Notes: generated by a model not told the origin, from the sequence alone. Positions 18,930 to 31,063 are shown, counted from the stretch's first letter. The stretch is 64,000 bases of DNA from CAVAWX01 sp963614215 (GCA_963614215.1 CAVECB010000001.1:48360-112359), one strand, 5' to 3'. Numbers and translations are program-made.

Positions 18930-21668
18930 ATGGAAAATAAAGAGCCGATGTTTGCCGAGTACGTCCCCCGCAACCGCCTCGTCTCCGCGATGCTGCAGGA
19001 CAGAGGTGTGCTGCGCCTGTTGTCCGCGCCGCACGGATTTGGCAAGTCGATGCTTGCCCACGAATACGGCACGCGCCTTTTTCCACGCGAGAAGCTGGTG
19101 TGGGTGGACGCGCGCGCCCCGGAGTTCTTGCAGGCGCTCGACTGCGGGCGCATCCTTTCTGCCGGCGCGGCTCAAACCTTAGGCGAGGGTTCCCTGGTCG
19201 TCATCGACGACATCCCCTACCTCGACGAGCTGCGGGCAAAGACGCTCTCCGACGGTATAGACGCGCTGCTTTACGCACGTGTGGAAGTTGTCGTCACCAC
19301 CCTGCCCTCGCATGATGTGCTGCGCTTTTTGCAACCCGATCGTCTGCTGTTTCGGGCGGGCGATTTGCTCGTGGACCGCGCGGAGTCCGACGCCTTGCAC
19401 CCGGCGCGCACCCCAGAGGCGGGTTCTTTGCGCGTGCACACGTGGCGAAACGCCGAAAAGCGCCTGTTCGGACGCGTGCCGGCGGTCTTCTTTTCCGAGA
19501 GCGCGGACGCGGCGCAGGCCTGCCTGGCGGGCTTTTTCAGCGAAAAGCTCCCGCTTGAGACCCTGCGCTGCGTGTTTGCCATGCTGCTTGTGGCTCGCGG
19601 GTCTTTCGAGGACCTCGACGTGCTGGGGGTGGGGATGCGCGGCGAGTGCGAGGCGATGCTGGCCGACGACTACGCCTTCTTAGGGCTTGACGCGACGCAG
19701 CGCTGTTTTGAGGCGCCCGACGTCTCGCCGGAAGTGCTGCGTTCTTGCGTCGAGCAGGCACATGTCTTGCAGGAACTGCTGGGATGCGAGGGCGGGTTTG
19801 CTGGACGCGCGCTTTCGCTGTTGATGTCGTCGGGGCAGGTGGAGCGGGCAGGCGCTGCGCTCGACGTTTTCTTTTCCGACGAGGAGTGTGGCTTGTGGCT
19901 CGAAGAGGAAGGCTGGGAGCTGCTCGACCGCGGGGAGTGCGCGCTTGCCGACAAGCTCTTCGAGCGCTGCCCCGCGCGCCTGCTCGAGGGCAGCCGGCCA
20001 CTGCTCGCACTACGCGCGTGGGCTTCCGGGCTTGCAGGAGACGCGCGCGAGGCGGCCTATTTCGCCCGGACGGCGCTGCAAAAGGGCGCCGGCGAGGGGG
20101 AAGGCGCGGGCGCCGACGAGGAAGGAGACGCGAGCGAGAGGCTCGCCTCGGCATGCGCCTACCTGGCCTTGGTCGCTTTCGACGGGGGAGGCCCTGCGCT
20201 TTTTGCCAGAGGCAAATACGGCACGGATGCGATGCCGGCCTGCGCTGCCGATGTGTTTTGCGCCGTCGTCGACGAATGTGCCGACGAGGAGCTGGACGCC
20301 GCGTTCGGGCCGTCTGCTTTCGTGCGCAGCGGCGCGCGCGGCAAGCTGTGCCGCGAGATGGAGCCGTCGCGCCTGCGCAGCTTCGAGGCGCTGCTGACGG
20401 CGGGCGAGCAGCGTTTCGGCGACTCGCTGTGGTACCGCCTCTCCTTGCATTGCCTCCAATCCATGAACAGCGTGAAGGCACGCATGCTCTTGCAGAGCCT
20501 CGGCGCTCCCGCCTTGCCGCGGATGCGCCGCCGCGGCCTGTGCAACCTCTCCGAGGCACTGCTGGTGTGCGATTTGTGGGAGGGTGGTTATTTCGGCGCG
20601 GTCGGCCTGCGCGCTGCGAAGCGAGACCTCGTCTTGCTCGAAGGCGCGCACAAGGTCTTGTCGCGCGCGGGCACGCTCGCGGGCGCGGAGTTGCACGTGC
20701 CGTGGAAGGAGAAAATGGTGAAGCGGGTGGCTGGCACCGGCGTTTTCGACATACCGGAACCGGTTTTTACGCTGACAGGCGCCGACGCTGCAAAAGGCGC
20801 CGCCTCGGCGCCCGCAGCTGCAGGCTCTGGGGCGGTCGGCGCTTCTGGCGCAGACCTGAGTCTTGCCGCCGTGTCGTCCGCGCAGTCTGTCCCGCTTCTG
20901 CACGTGCGCATGTTCGGCGCCTTTGAAGTGGCCGTCGGCGAGGACCTCGTGCTCGAATCGCAGTGGCGCAAAAAGCCGCGCCTGCTCTTCATCATGCTCG
21001 CGCTGCGCCTGGGCCGCGATGTGACGCGCCAGGAGATATTCGCCCAGCTGTGGCCGGATTTCGAGCGCGCGCGGGCCTTGGACAATTTCTACAACGCATG
21101 GAGCGCGATGCGCCGGGCGCTGGGCAAAGGCCCCTACGTGCAGCGCAGCGGGGATTTCTGCCACATCGACCGCCGGCTCGTGAAAAGCGACGTAGGCGAG
21201 TTTGACCGCCTGACGCGCGAGATATTGGTGGGGCACGGGGAAGGCCCGGACCTGCTCGACGCGTACTCGCAGGTGGAGGCTGTCTATCGGGGCGGACTTT
21301 TGCCCAGCGAGCGCGACAGCGACTTCGTCGACGCGCAACGTGCGCATTACCAGCAGCTCTTCGTTGACGCGATGGTGGCGGCCAGCTTCAAGGCCATCGA
21401 GGGCAAGGACGCGCGCCTCGCGCTGTGGTTTGCCCACAAGGCTCACGAGGCCCAACCGCGCCGCGAGGACGTCTACTACGCACTCATCCGCGCCCAGATC
21501 GAGGTGGGCCAGCGCTCCTCTGCCGTGCGCAGCTACGAGCAGTGCCGCAGTTTCCTGCGCGAGGATCTGGGGCTGGACCCCTGCGCGGACGTGCAGGCGC
21601 TCTACGACAGGCTCGTGACGGCAGACCCCGCGCTCGTCGGCTTCACCGCAGCGCGGGCGTACGGGTGA
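18930..21668 (+). CDS. STAND/SARP-type transcriptional regulator (P-loop plus BTAD)
   Basis: A 912-aa regulator. The N-terminus has a P-loop APHGFGKS (33-40) and a Walker B-like LVVIDDIP (near 90-97), as in STAND ATPases; the centre is helical-repeat-like; a short Ala/Gly linker (about 610-650) leads to a winged-helix OmpR/SARP-type DNA-binding domain (about 655-760, RLFIMLALRLGRDVTRQEIFAQLWPD-like region) and a bacterial transcriptional activator domain (about 780-905, ending DLGLDPCADVQALYDRL). GGGAGG precedes the ATG. It is the second gene behind the LexA-box promoter, so it may be induced by DNA damage. Target genes are unknown. Confidence 0.8.
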   Translation: MENKEPMFAEYVPRNRLVSAMLQDRGVLRLLSAPHGFGKSMLAHEYGTRLFPREKLVWVDARAPEFLQALDCGRILSAGAAQTLGEGSLVVIDDIPYLDELRAKTLSDGIDALLYARVEVVVTTLPSHDVLRFLQPDRLLFRAGDLLVDRAESDALHPARTPEAGSLRVHTWRNAEKRLFGRVPAVFFSESADAAQACLAGFFSEKLPLETLRCVFAMLLVARGSFEDLDVLGVGMRGECEAMLADDYAFLGLDATQRCFEAPDVSPEVLRSCVEQAHVLQELLGCEGGFAGRALSLLMSSGQVERAGAALDVFFSDEECGLWLEEEGWELLDRGECALADKLFERCPARLLEGSRPLLALRAWASGLAGDAREAAYFARTALQKGAGEGEGAGADEEGDASERLASACAYLALVAFDGGGPALFARGKYGTDAMPACAADVFCAVVDECADEELDAAFGPSAFVRSGARGKLCREMEPSRLRSFEALLTAGEQRFGDSLWYRLSLHCLQSMNSVKARMLLQSLGAPALPRMRRRGLCNLSEALLVCDLWEGGYFGAVGLRAAKRDLVLLEGAHKVLSRAGTLAGAELHVPWKEKMVKRVAGTGVFDIPEPVFTLTGADAAKGAASAPAAAGSGAVGASGADLSLAAVSSAQSVPLLHVRMFGAFEVAVGEDLVLESQWRKKPRLLFIMLALRLGRDVTRQEIFAQLWPDFERARALDNFYNAWSAMRRALGKGPYVQRSGDFCHIDRRLVKSDVGEFDRLTREILVGHGEGPDLLDAYSQVEAVYRGGLLPSERDSDFVDAQRAHYQQLFVDAMVAASFKAIEGKDARLALWFAHKAHEAQPRREDVYYALIRAQIEVGQRSSAVRSYEQCRSFLREDLGLDPCADVQALYDRLVTADPALVGFTAARAYG

Positions 21669-21763
21669 GGCGCGGGCACGGACTGGCATGGAGTGCGCCG
21701 CCACTGCAGATGACGGCTCGCCGCCGCATCCGCGCCGCCGCCGTCTGCCTTGCCTGCCTGTGC

Positions 21764-21769
21764 TAGAGT
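21764..21769 (+). promoter_or_regulatory. Putative secA -10
   Basis: TAGAGT in the context GCTAGAGT, 49 bp before the secA start; the same octamer precedes dnaB at 56636-56643. No -35 recognised. Confidence 0.35.
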
Positions 21770-21817
21770 GGACGGGTTTTAGACGACATCAGGCGACGAC
21801 ACACGGAGACGGCGAAC

Positions 21818-24619
<2,802 letters not shown>

Positions 24620-24637
24620 GGCGCGAAGGCGGCGAAG

Positions 24638-25738
24638 ATGGCGGAAAACTACGCCCCGGAACTGAAGGCGCTGCGCGAGCGCGTCGGCAAGATACGCTCC
24701 TACCTGCACATCGACGAGGGGCGCGAGAAAGTGGCCGCGCTCGAAGAGGAGGCCGCGGCGCCCGGGTTTTGGGACGACGCCGAGACGGCTCGTGCACACA
24801 TGCGCGCCATCTCGGATTTGCGCGGCGACATCGAGGCCTACGATTCTTGCGTGGCGGCCCTCGACGACGCCGAGGCGGCCAACGAGCTGGCCGTGGCCGA
24901 CGACGACGACGAGATGCAGGCCGAGGCCAAAGAAGCGCTGGACCGCCTGCGTCTTTTGGCCGACGAGCTGGAGCTGTCCTCGTGGTTTTCCGACGAGTAC
25001 GACCACGGCGACTGCATCGTGTCCATCAACCCGGGCCAAGGCGGCCTGGAGGCCCAGGACTGGACGCGCATGCTCTTCGAGATGTACCAGCGCTACTGCG
25101 AGCGGCGCGGCTGGAAGGTCACGGTCAACGACGTGGTGGACGGCGAGGCCATCGGCTTGGACCGCGCCACCTTCACCGTGGAAGGCCACAACGCCTACGG
25201 CATGCTGAAAAGCGAGCAGGGCACGCATCGCCTCGTGCGCATCAGCCCCACCGACGCCAAGGCGCGCCGCCAGACCACCTTTGCCGGCGTCGAGGTGCTG
25301 CCCGTCGTGGGCGAGGAAGTCGAGCTGGAGATCGACGAGAAGGACCTGCGCATCGACGTCTACCACTCCTCCGGCCACGGCGGCCAAGGGGTGAACACGA
25401 CAGATTCGGCCGTGCGCATCACCCACCTGCCCACGGGCACGGTCGTCACCTGCCAAAACGAGCGCAGCCAGCTGCAAAACAAGGCTACGGCCATGGGCAT
25501 CTTGCGCGCCAAGCTCTACGAGATGGAGCGTCAAAAGCGCGCCGAGGCCCTCGACGAGCTACGCAACGACGGCGACATATCGTGGGGCAGCCAGATACGC
25601 AACTACGTGCTCTACCCCTACCAGATGGTGAAGGACCTGCGCAGCGGCGTGGAGACGGGCAACACCGACGCGGTGCTCGGCGGCGACCTGGACGCTTTTG
25701 TCGTCGGCTATCACAGGTGGAGAGTATCTGAAAGCTAG
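24638..25738 (+). CDS. prfB: Peptide chain release factor 2
   Basis: Class-I release factor for UAA/UGA. The catalytic GGQ is at about 248-250 (HSSGHGGQGVNTTDSAVR). The reading frame is open throughout, so the programmed +1 frameshift that autoregulates prfB in many bacteria is absent. The codon-reading tripeptide, which is SPF in textbook RF2, reads SPT at 203-205 (RISPTDAKARRQTTF). The surrounding sequence is RF2-like and not the PxT of RF1, and several genes here end in TGA, so the protein must read UGA. 366 aa. Confidence 0.93.
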   Translation: MAENYAPELKALRERVGKIRSYLHIDEGREKVAALEEEAAAPGFWDDAETARAHMRAISDLRGDIEAYDSCVAALDDAEAANELAVADDDDEMQAEAKEALDRLRLLADELELSSWFSDEYDHGDCIVSINPGQGGLEAQDWTRMLFEMYQRYCERRGWKVTVNDVVDGEAIGLDRATFTVEGHNAYGMLKSEQGTHRLVRISPTDAKARRQTTFAGVEVLPVVGEEVELEIDEKDLRIDVYHSSGHGGQGVNTTDSAVRITHLPTGTVVTCQNERSQLQNKATAMGILRAKLYEMERQKRAEALDELRNDGDISWGSQIRNYVLYPYQMVKDLRSGVETGNTDAVLGGDLDAFVVGYHRWRVSES

Positions 25739-25771
25739 CGATGCCCGCCCGCCCGCGCATGTCTGCATGCG

Positions 25772-25777
25772 TACAAT
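25772..25777 (+). promoter_or_regulatory. -10 of the transketolase operon
   Basis: TACAAT followed by GGG, predicting a start near 25784 and a leader of about 73 nt. No recognisable -35. Confidence 0.4.
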
Positions 25778-25856
25778 GGGACGCACGGATTTGACACGCG
25801 AGTTGGACGCATGCGCGTGCCATGGCTGTCGAAGAGAGAGGGCTTGCGGAGCCGAC

Positions 25857-26717
25857 ATGGAAGCAAAAGACATCGCGAATGTCGAGACCGCTGCGCATGC
25901 GATGCGCGTCGACATCGTGAAGATGCTCGCCGCCGCGGGCAGCGGGCACCCAGGCGGATCCCTTTCCGCCGCAGAAATCGTCGCCGCCCTCTATTTTGGC
26001 GGCGTGATGCGCCACAGCGCAGACGATGCACACGACCCCCTGCGCGACCGCTTCATCTTGTCGAAGGGGCATGCCGCGCCCGTGCTCTACGCGGCGCTGG
26101 CCGAAGCCGGCTACTTCCCCAAAGACGAGCTGGCCACCCTGCGCAAGCTGCACTCCCGCCTGCAAGGCCATCCCGACAGCAAGAAGCTGCCGGGCGTCGA
26201 GGTCTCTACGGGCTCGCTCGGACAGGGGCTGTCCATATGCTGCGGGCTTGCGCTGGGGCTGCGCCTCGGGGCGCACGAACAAGGCGAGCACGTGCTGCCG
26301 CCGCGCGTCTTCACCCTCATGGGCGACGGCGAGATAGAAGAAGGCCAGGTCTGGGAGGCGGCGATGTTTGCCGCGCATTACGGGCTGGACAATCTCGTCG
26401 CCATCGTGGACCACAACTCGCTGCAGATAGACGGCGACGTCTATGCGGTGGGCGGCCTAGACGACATCGTGGCGAAGTTCGCGGCGTTTGGCTGGCAGAC
26501 CATCGAGGTCGAAGACGGCAACGACGCGGCCGGCGTGCTGCGCGCCCTGTCTGCCGCCTGCGCGTTGCGGGGCAAGGGAAAACCCGTCGTCATCGTTGCG
26601 CACACGGTGAAGGGCAAAGGTGTGTCGTTCATGGAAAACCAGGCGGGCTGGCACGGCAAGGCGCCGAATGCCGAGCAGGCGGCCGAAGCGCTCGCCGAGC
26701 TTGAGGGGGAGGAGTAG
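25857..26717 (+). CDS. Transketolase, N-terminal (ThDP-binding) subunit
   Basis: Split transketolase: this 286-aa subunit supplies the thiamine-diphosphate pyrophosphate-binding half (SGHPGGSLSAAE at about 21-32; GDGEIEEGQVWEA near 158-170; IVDHNSLQIDG). With the next gene it moves two-carbon units between pentose-phosphate sugars. The ATG at 25857 is preceded by GCGGAG and starts the conserved region; upstream in-frame ATGs give an unrelated lead sequence. Two bases separate it from the partner subunit, so the two are co-translated. Confidence 0.92.
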   Translation: MEAKDIANVETAAHAMRVDIVKMLAAAGSGHPGGSLSAAEIVAALYFGGVMRHSADDAHDPLRDRFILSKGHAAPVLYAALAEAGYFPKDELATLRKLHSRLQGHPDSKKLPGVEVSTGSLGQGLSICCGLALGLRLGAHEQGEHVLPPRVFTLMGDGEIEEGQVWEAAMFAAHYGLDNLVAIVDHNSLQIDGDVYAVGGLDDIVAKFAAFGWQTIEVEDGNDAAGVLRALSAACALRGKGKPVVIVAHTVKGKGVSFMENQAGWHGKAPNAEQAAEALAELEGEE

Positions 26718-26719
26718 CC

Positions 26720-27685
26720 ATGGCGGCACAGAATGGCCGGCCGGCGCAGGCGACGCGCGCGGGCTACGGCGAGACCCTGGTCGAGCTGGTCGCGGAAGGC
26801 CTCGACATCATGGCCGTCGAGGCAGATCTTTCTGGTTCGACCACCACGGCAAAGCTCGGAGCAGCCCATCCCGAGCGCCTTGTGAACGTCGGCATCGCCG
26901 AGCAGAACATGATCGACGTGGCGGCCGGGCTTGCGCTTGCGGGCAAGACGGTGTTCACGGGCAGCTTCGCGGCCTTCGGCACGGGGCGCTGCTACGACCA
27001 GATACGCAACACGGTGTGCTACGCGGGCCTCGACGTGAAGGTCGCGCCCACACACTCCGGGGTCACGGTAGGGCCGGACGGCGGCAGCCACCAGATGCTC
27101 GAGGACGTGAGCCTCATGCGCGGCCTGCCCGGCATGAACGTGCTCGTGCCGGCCGACTATTGGTCGGCAAAGCGCGCCATACGCATCGCGGCTACCACCC
27201 CTGGCCCTTTCTACATTCGCCTCGGCCGCGCGAAGGTGCCGCAGGTCTATGGGCCGGACGACGTTTTCGAGCTGGGGCGCTCGCAGGTGCTGCGCACTGG
27301 CGCCGATGTCACGCTCGTGGCCGGCGGCGTCGAGGTCGACCAGGCGCTCGGCGCGGCGGAGCTTCTCGTGGCAGACGGCATCGATGCCGAGGTCATCGAC
27401 GTGTTCAGCGTCAAGCCCTTCGACAAGGACACCTTGCTGGCCAGCGTGGCCAAGACCGGCTGCGTTGTTACCTGCGAGGAGCACTCGACGGTGGGCGGCC
27501 TGGGCTCGGCGGTGGCCGACATCGTGGGCGAGAACCATCCCGTCCCGCTCGAGCGCGTGGGCGTGCGCGACGCGTTCGGCACGAGCGGCGAGCCAGACGA
27601 GCTTTTGCGCGAGTACGGGCTGGACGCGGCCGGCATCGCCGCCAAGGCGCGCAACGCGATTCAGAGAAAGAAATCTGGCCTTTGA
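26720..27685 (+). CDS. Transketolase, C-terminal (pyrimidine-binding) subunit
   Basis: Second half of the split transketolase (321 aa). The pyrimidine-binding domain shows NVGIAEQNMIDVAAGLALAG with the catalytic Glu, the THSGVTVGPDGGSHQ loop, and a C-terminal transketolase domain (VTLVAGGVEVDQAL onward). GGGGAGGAG overlaps the previous stop and drives its ATG. A related reading as 1-deoxyxylulose-5-phosphate synthase is excluded by the split and the motif order. Confidence 0.92.
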   Translation: MAAQNGRPAQATRAGYGETLVELVAEGLDIMAVEADLSGSTTTAKLGAAHPERLVNVGIAEQNMIDVAAGLALAGKTVFTGSFAAFGTGRCYDQIRNTVCYAGLDVKVAPTHSGVTVGPDGGSHQMLEDVSLMRGLPGMNVLVPADYWSAKRAIRIAATTPGPFYIRLGRAKVPQVYGPDDVFELGRSQVLRTGADVTLVAGGVEVDQALGAAELLVADGIDAEVIDVFSVKPFDKDTLLASVAKTGCVVTCEEHSTVGGLGSAVADIVGENHPVPLERVGVRDAFGTSGEPDELLREYGLDAAGIAAKARNAIQRKKSGL

Positions 27686-27691
27686 TACAAT
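27686..27691 (+). promoter_or_regulatory. -10 of ftsEX
   Basis: TACAAT starting just after the stop codon of the transketolase gene; predicted transcript start near 27698, leader about 40 nt. Confidence 0.4.
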
Positions 27692-27738
27692 GACGCATTG
27701 GTCAGACAGAAAACGCATCAACCGATCGAGGTGAGCGA

Positions 27739-28692
27739 GTGGCGATATTCGGAAAACAACAGCAAGGGGCGCACGGCAGGCATGCCGCGCAACCCGGACG
27801 GGCGCCGGCGCGCGGTGCCGCCCAGCAAGCCGGGCGGACCACTTTCGCCGAAAAGGCCCGAGCTGCGGCGGCGCGCCAGCAAAGCGCGGCCCAGCGCCAG
27901 CAGGCGGGCATGGGCGACATGGCACCTGCTACGGAGGCGACCGGCTCGTACGCGGATCTGGCCGCCCAGGACACGCAAGGCCGCAAGCTGGGTCCTGTCG
28001 TCATCTCGCTGCGCCACGTCACCAAGGTCTACCCGGCTCAGCCCAAGCGCCCGGCTCTCGCAGACCTCACCCTCGACATACGCGCGGGCGAGTTTTTGTT
28101 CCTTGTCGGGCATTCCGGCTCGGGCAAATCCACCTTCATCCGCATGCTCAACCGCGAGATTGTGCCCACTTCTGGCGAGCTGATTGTCGCGGGCGAGAAC
28201 CTGCGCACCATCCGCAACTGGCGCATTCCCTATCTGCGCCGCAACGTCGGCTGCGTGTTCCAGGACTTCAAGCTGCTCCCCAACAAGACGGCTTTTGAAA
28301 ACGTCGCCTTCGCGTTGGAGGTCATCGGCAAGTCCCGCCACGTCATCCAAACGCAGGTGCCTGAGGCGCTGCGCCTCGTGGGTCTGGAGGAGAAGATGGA
28401 CAAGCTGCCCGACCAGCTCTCTGGCGGCGAGCAGCAGCGCGTCTCCATCGCGCGTTCCATCGTGAACCGCCCGCCGCTGCTCATTTGCGACGAGCCCACG
28501 GGCAACCTCGACCCGCAGACCTCGCTCGGCATCATGCGCTTGCTCGAGCGCATCAACCGCACGGGCACCACGGTGCTCGTGGCCACGCACGACCGCGAGA
28601 TGGTCGACCAGATGCGCCGGCGCGTGCTCGCCTTGGAAAACGGCGTGCTCGTGCGCGATCAGAAGAAGGGGGTCTACGGCTACGATGTCTAA
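27739..28692 (+). CDS. ftsE: Cell division ATP-binding protein FtsE with long N-terminal extension
   Basis: ATPase of the FtsEX complex that activates peptidoglycan hydrolases at the septum. Walker A GHSGSGKS (about 124-131), the Q-loop region NVGCVFQDFKLLPNKT, signature LSGGEQQRV (about 228) and Walker B LLICDEPTGNLDP are all typical. The ABC domain begins only near residue 88; the first 87 residues are Gln/Ala/Arg-rich, low complexity and absent from standard FtsE (about 230 aa). A GTG start with GAGGTG 7 nt upstream supports the extension being translated. The 3' end overlaps ftsX by 8 bp. Confidence 0.93.
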   Translation: MAIFGKQQQGAHGRHAAQPGRAPARGAAQQAGRTTFAEKARAAAARQQSAAQRQQAGMGDMAPATEATGSYADLAAQDTQGRKLGPVVISLRHVTKVYPAQPKRPALADLTLDIRAGEFLFLVGHSGSGKSTFIRMLNREIVPTSGELIVAGENLRTIRNWRIPYLRRNVGCVFQDFKLLPNKTAFENVAFALEVIGKSRHVIQTQVPEALRLVGLEEKMDKLPDQLSGGEQQRVSIARSIVNRPPLLICDEPTGNLDPQTSLGIMRLLERINRTGTTVLVATHDREMVDQMRRRVLALENGVLVRDQKKGVYGYDV

Positions 28693-29608
28693 GATTCTCT
28701 ATTTCCTCAAAGAGTCCATCGTCAGCTCGCGCCGCAACCTCGGCACGACCATCGGTGGCATAGTCACGATTTTCCTCGCACTGCTCATGGTCGGCTTGGC
28801 CATCATGATGTCGATCATGATCGGCAACGTCGCCACCTCGTTCGAAAACGAGATCAGCGTGCGCCTCTACATCTCCGACGACGCTTCCGACGAGCAGATC
28901 CAGCAGTTCACCACGTACTTGAACTCGCTGAAATCCGACGAGGGCAACGTCGCCGACGTCGAGTTTAAAGACAAGGATGCCGTGCTGAAGGACTTCCAGG
29001 CACAGACGACGAACAACCCCGACATCGTCAACCAGCTCGACGGCAACCCGTTGCCGCGCACCTACGTGCTCACCTTGCGCAACACGCAGAAGGTGCAGCA
29101 GACCGTGGACAAGGTGCTTGCCAACGAGACCTTCAAGTCCATCGCCGACAACGCCAACGACCCGTCGGATTCGGTGAAGTACGGCCAGGACACGGTCGCG
29201 AAGCTGTTCAAGGTCACGAACCTCGTGCGCTACGGGTGCGCCGTCGCGGTCATCTTGCTCATCTTCATCTCGCTCGTGTTCTTGAACAACACAATTCGCC
29301 TGGCCATCCTGGCGCGCCGCCGCGAGATTTCAATCATGCGGCTTGTGGGCGCGTCCAACGGCTTTATCCGCGGGCCGTTTCTTATGGAGGGCGCGCTGCA
29401 GGCCTTGGTGGGCGCAATCTTTGCCATCATCGCGATTGCGTGCATCCGCGTCTTTGCGATGCCCAGCTTGGAGAACTTCGTCCAGTTCCTGCCGCTCACC
29501 GTCGAAGACGGCGCCTACGGCATGATCTATCTTGTCCTCATCGTCGGCGGCATCCTCATCGGCATGCTGGGTTCGGCCATCGCGATGAGGCGCTATCTGA
29601 AGGTCTGA
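28685..29608 (+). CDS. ftsX: Cell division permease-like protein FtsX
   Basis: Membrane partner of FtsE. Four transmembrane segments are evident: about 22-45 (GGIVTIFLALLMVGLAIMM), and three near 180-205, 235-265 and 275-300. The extracellular loop between the first and second (about 50-175) is where FtsX binds its hydrolase or an adaptor; its pattern EISVRLYISDDASDEQI is family-typical. 307 aa. The NlpC/P60 coiled-coil hydrolases at 34980 and 36120 have the PcsB/RipC-like layout of known FtsX clients, which is an inference for these two. Confidence 0.93.
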   Translation: MSKILYFLKESIVSSRRNLGTTIGGIVTIFLALLMVGLAIMMSIMIGNVATSFENEISVRLYISDDASDEQIQQFTTYLNSLKSDEGNVADVEFKDKDAVLKDFQAQTTNNPDIVNQLDGNPLPRTYVLTLRNTQKVQQTVDKVLANETFKSIADNANDPSDSVKYGQDTVAKLFKVTNLVRYGCAVAVILLIFISLVFLNNTIRLAILARRREISIMRLVGASNGFIRGPFLMEGALQALVGAIFAIIAIACIRVFAMPSLENFVQFLPLTVEDGAYGMIYLVLIVGGILIGMLGSAIAMRRYLKV

Positions 29609-29746
29609 CGGCTTTCGGGTTTCGGCACGACGGCGCGCCCGCTTGCTAGCGCTTGCGGGTGCGCCTGTTTGTATACGGTAAAAGGCATGTGGGTTGCAGC
29701 GCGGCGTGCGAGGCGCCCGACATGCCCCGGCGGAAAGGCGACAGCT

Positions 29747-31039
29747 ATGAGCCAGATTGTGGACGTGTACGGCCGCGAGGTCCTCGATTCGCGCGGCAAC
29801 CCGACGGTGGAGGTCGAGGTTGTGCTCGACGACGGCGCTTTCGGCCGCGCGACGGTGCCCTCCGGCGCCTCCACCGGCCAGTTCGAGGCCGTGGAGCTGC
29901 GCGACGGCGACGAGGACCGCTACTGTGGCAAGGGCGTCGAGCGCGCGGTGGCGCACGTGAACGAGGAGATTGCCGATGCCATGGTCGGGCTGGACGCCTG
30001 CGACCAGCGCGAGATAGACGCCGAGTTGCTGGCACTTGATGGCACGGACAACAAGGCCAAGCTGGGCGCGAATGCTATTTTGGGCACCTCGCTGGCCGTG
30101 GCCAAGGCGGCAGCCGAGAGCTGCGAGCTGACGCTGTACAGCTACATCGGCGGAGCGAACGCGCACTTGCTGCCCACGCCCATGATGAACGTCTTGAACG
30201 GCGGCGCGCACGCCGACAACAACGTGGACTTCCAGGAGTTCATGATCATGCCCGTGGGCGCGTCCAGCTTCAAGGAGGCGCTGCGCTGGTGCGCCGAGAT
30301 CTACCACACGCTGAAGGGCGTCATCAAGGAGAAGGGCTATTCGACGGGTGTGGGCGACGAGGGCGGTTTCGCGCCGAACCTCTCCAGCAACGAGGAGCCT
30401 CTGCAGCTGCTCGTCGAGGCCTGCGAGAAGGCGGGGCATGCGCCGGGCGAGGAGATTCGCTTTGCCATGGACCCCGCGTCCACCGAGTTTTTCGACGCGG
30501 AAAAGGGCGTCTACGTGCTGGCCGGCGAGGGCAAGACTTTCACCAGCGAGCAGATGGTGGACTATTGGGAGCAGTTGGTGGACAAGTACCCCATCGTCTC
30601 GCTCGAAGACGGCATGGCCGAAGAGGACTGGGACGGTTGGAAGATGCTCACCGAGCGCATCGGGGACCGTGTGCAGCTCGTGGGCGACGACCTGTTTGTC
30701 ACGAACGCCGCGCGCCTGCAAAAGGGCATCGACATGGGCGTGGCCAACGCTATCCTCATCAAGGTGAACCAGATCGGCAGCCTGACCGAGACACTCGACA
30801 CGATCGAGCTGGCCAAAACTCACGGTTACACCTGCGTGGTCAGCCACCGCTCTGGCGAGACCGAAGACACGACCATCGCGGATTTGTCCGTGGCAGTGAA
30901 CGCCGGCCAGATTAAGACCGGCGCCCCGTGCCGCACGGATCGCGTCGCGAAGTACAACCAGCTCATCCGCATCGAGGAAGAGATGGGCCCGTTTGCGCAC
31001 TATGCCGGCGCTGACGCGTTTTACAGCATCGACGCGTAA
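29747..31039 (+). CDS. eno: Enolase (phosphopyruvate hydratase)
   Basis: Converts 2-phosphoglycerate to phosphoenolpyruvate in glycolysis. Family motifs: EVLDSRGNPTVEVEV, GASTGQFEAVELRDGD, LPTPMMNVLNGGAHADN, GDDLFVTN and the signature SHRSGETEDTTIADLSVA (near 366-383). 430 aa, normal length. The ATG at 29747 follows GGAAAGG and starts the conserved sequence; upstream open frame is not conserved. A TATACG at 29672-29677 may be its -10. Confidence 0.96.
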   Translation: MSQIVDVYGREVLDSRGNPTVEVEVVLDDGAFGRATVPSGASTGQFEAVELRDGDEDRYCGKGVERAVAHVNEEIADAMVGLDACDQREIDAELLALDGTDNKAKLGANAILGTSLAVAKAAAESCELTLYSYIGGANAHLLPTPMMNVLNGGAHADNNVDFQEFMIMPVGASSFKEALRWCAEIYHTLKGVIKEKGYSTGVGDEGGFAPNLSSNEEPLQLLVEACEKAGHAPGEEIRFAMDPASTEFFDAEKGVYVLAGEGKTFTSEQMVDYWEQLVDKYPIVSLEDGMAEEDWDGWKMLTERIGDRVQLVGDDLFVTNAARLQKGIDMGVANAILIKVNQIGSLTETLDTIELAKTHGYTCVVSHRSGETEDTTIADLSVAVNAGQIKTGAPCRTDRVAKYNQLIRIEEEMGPFAHYAGADAFYSIDA

Positions 31040-31063
31040 GGCGAACGCTGGGGCGAAGCGCAG

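Noticed and set aside
24638..24760. Programmed +1 frameshift in prfB
   Set aside because: The frame is open from the first ATG through the GGQ domain, with no in-frame TGA or CTTTGA slip site.
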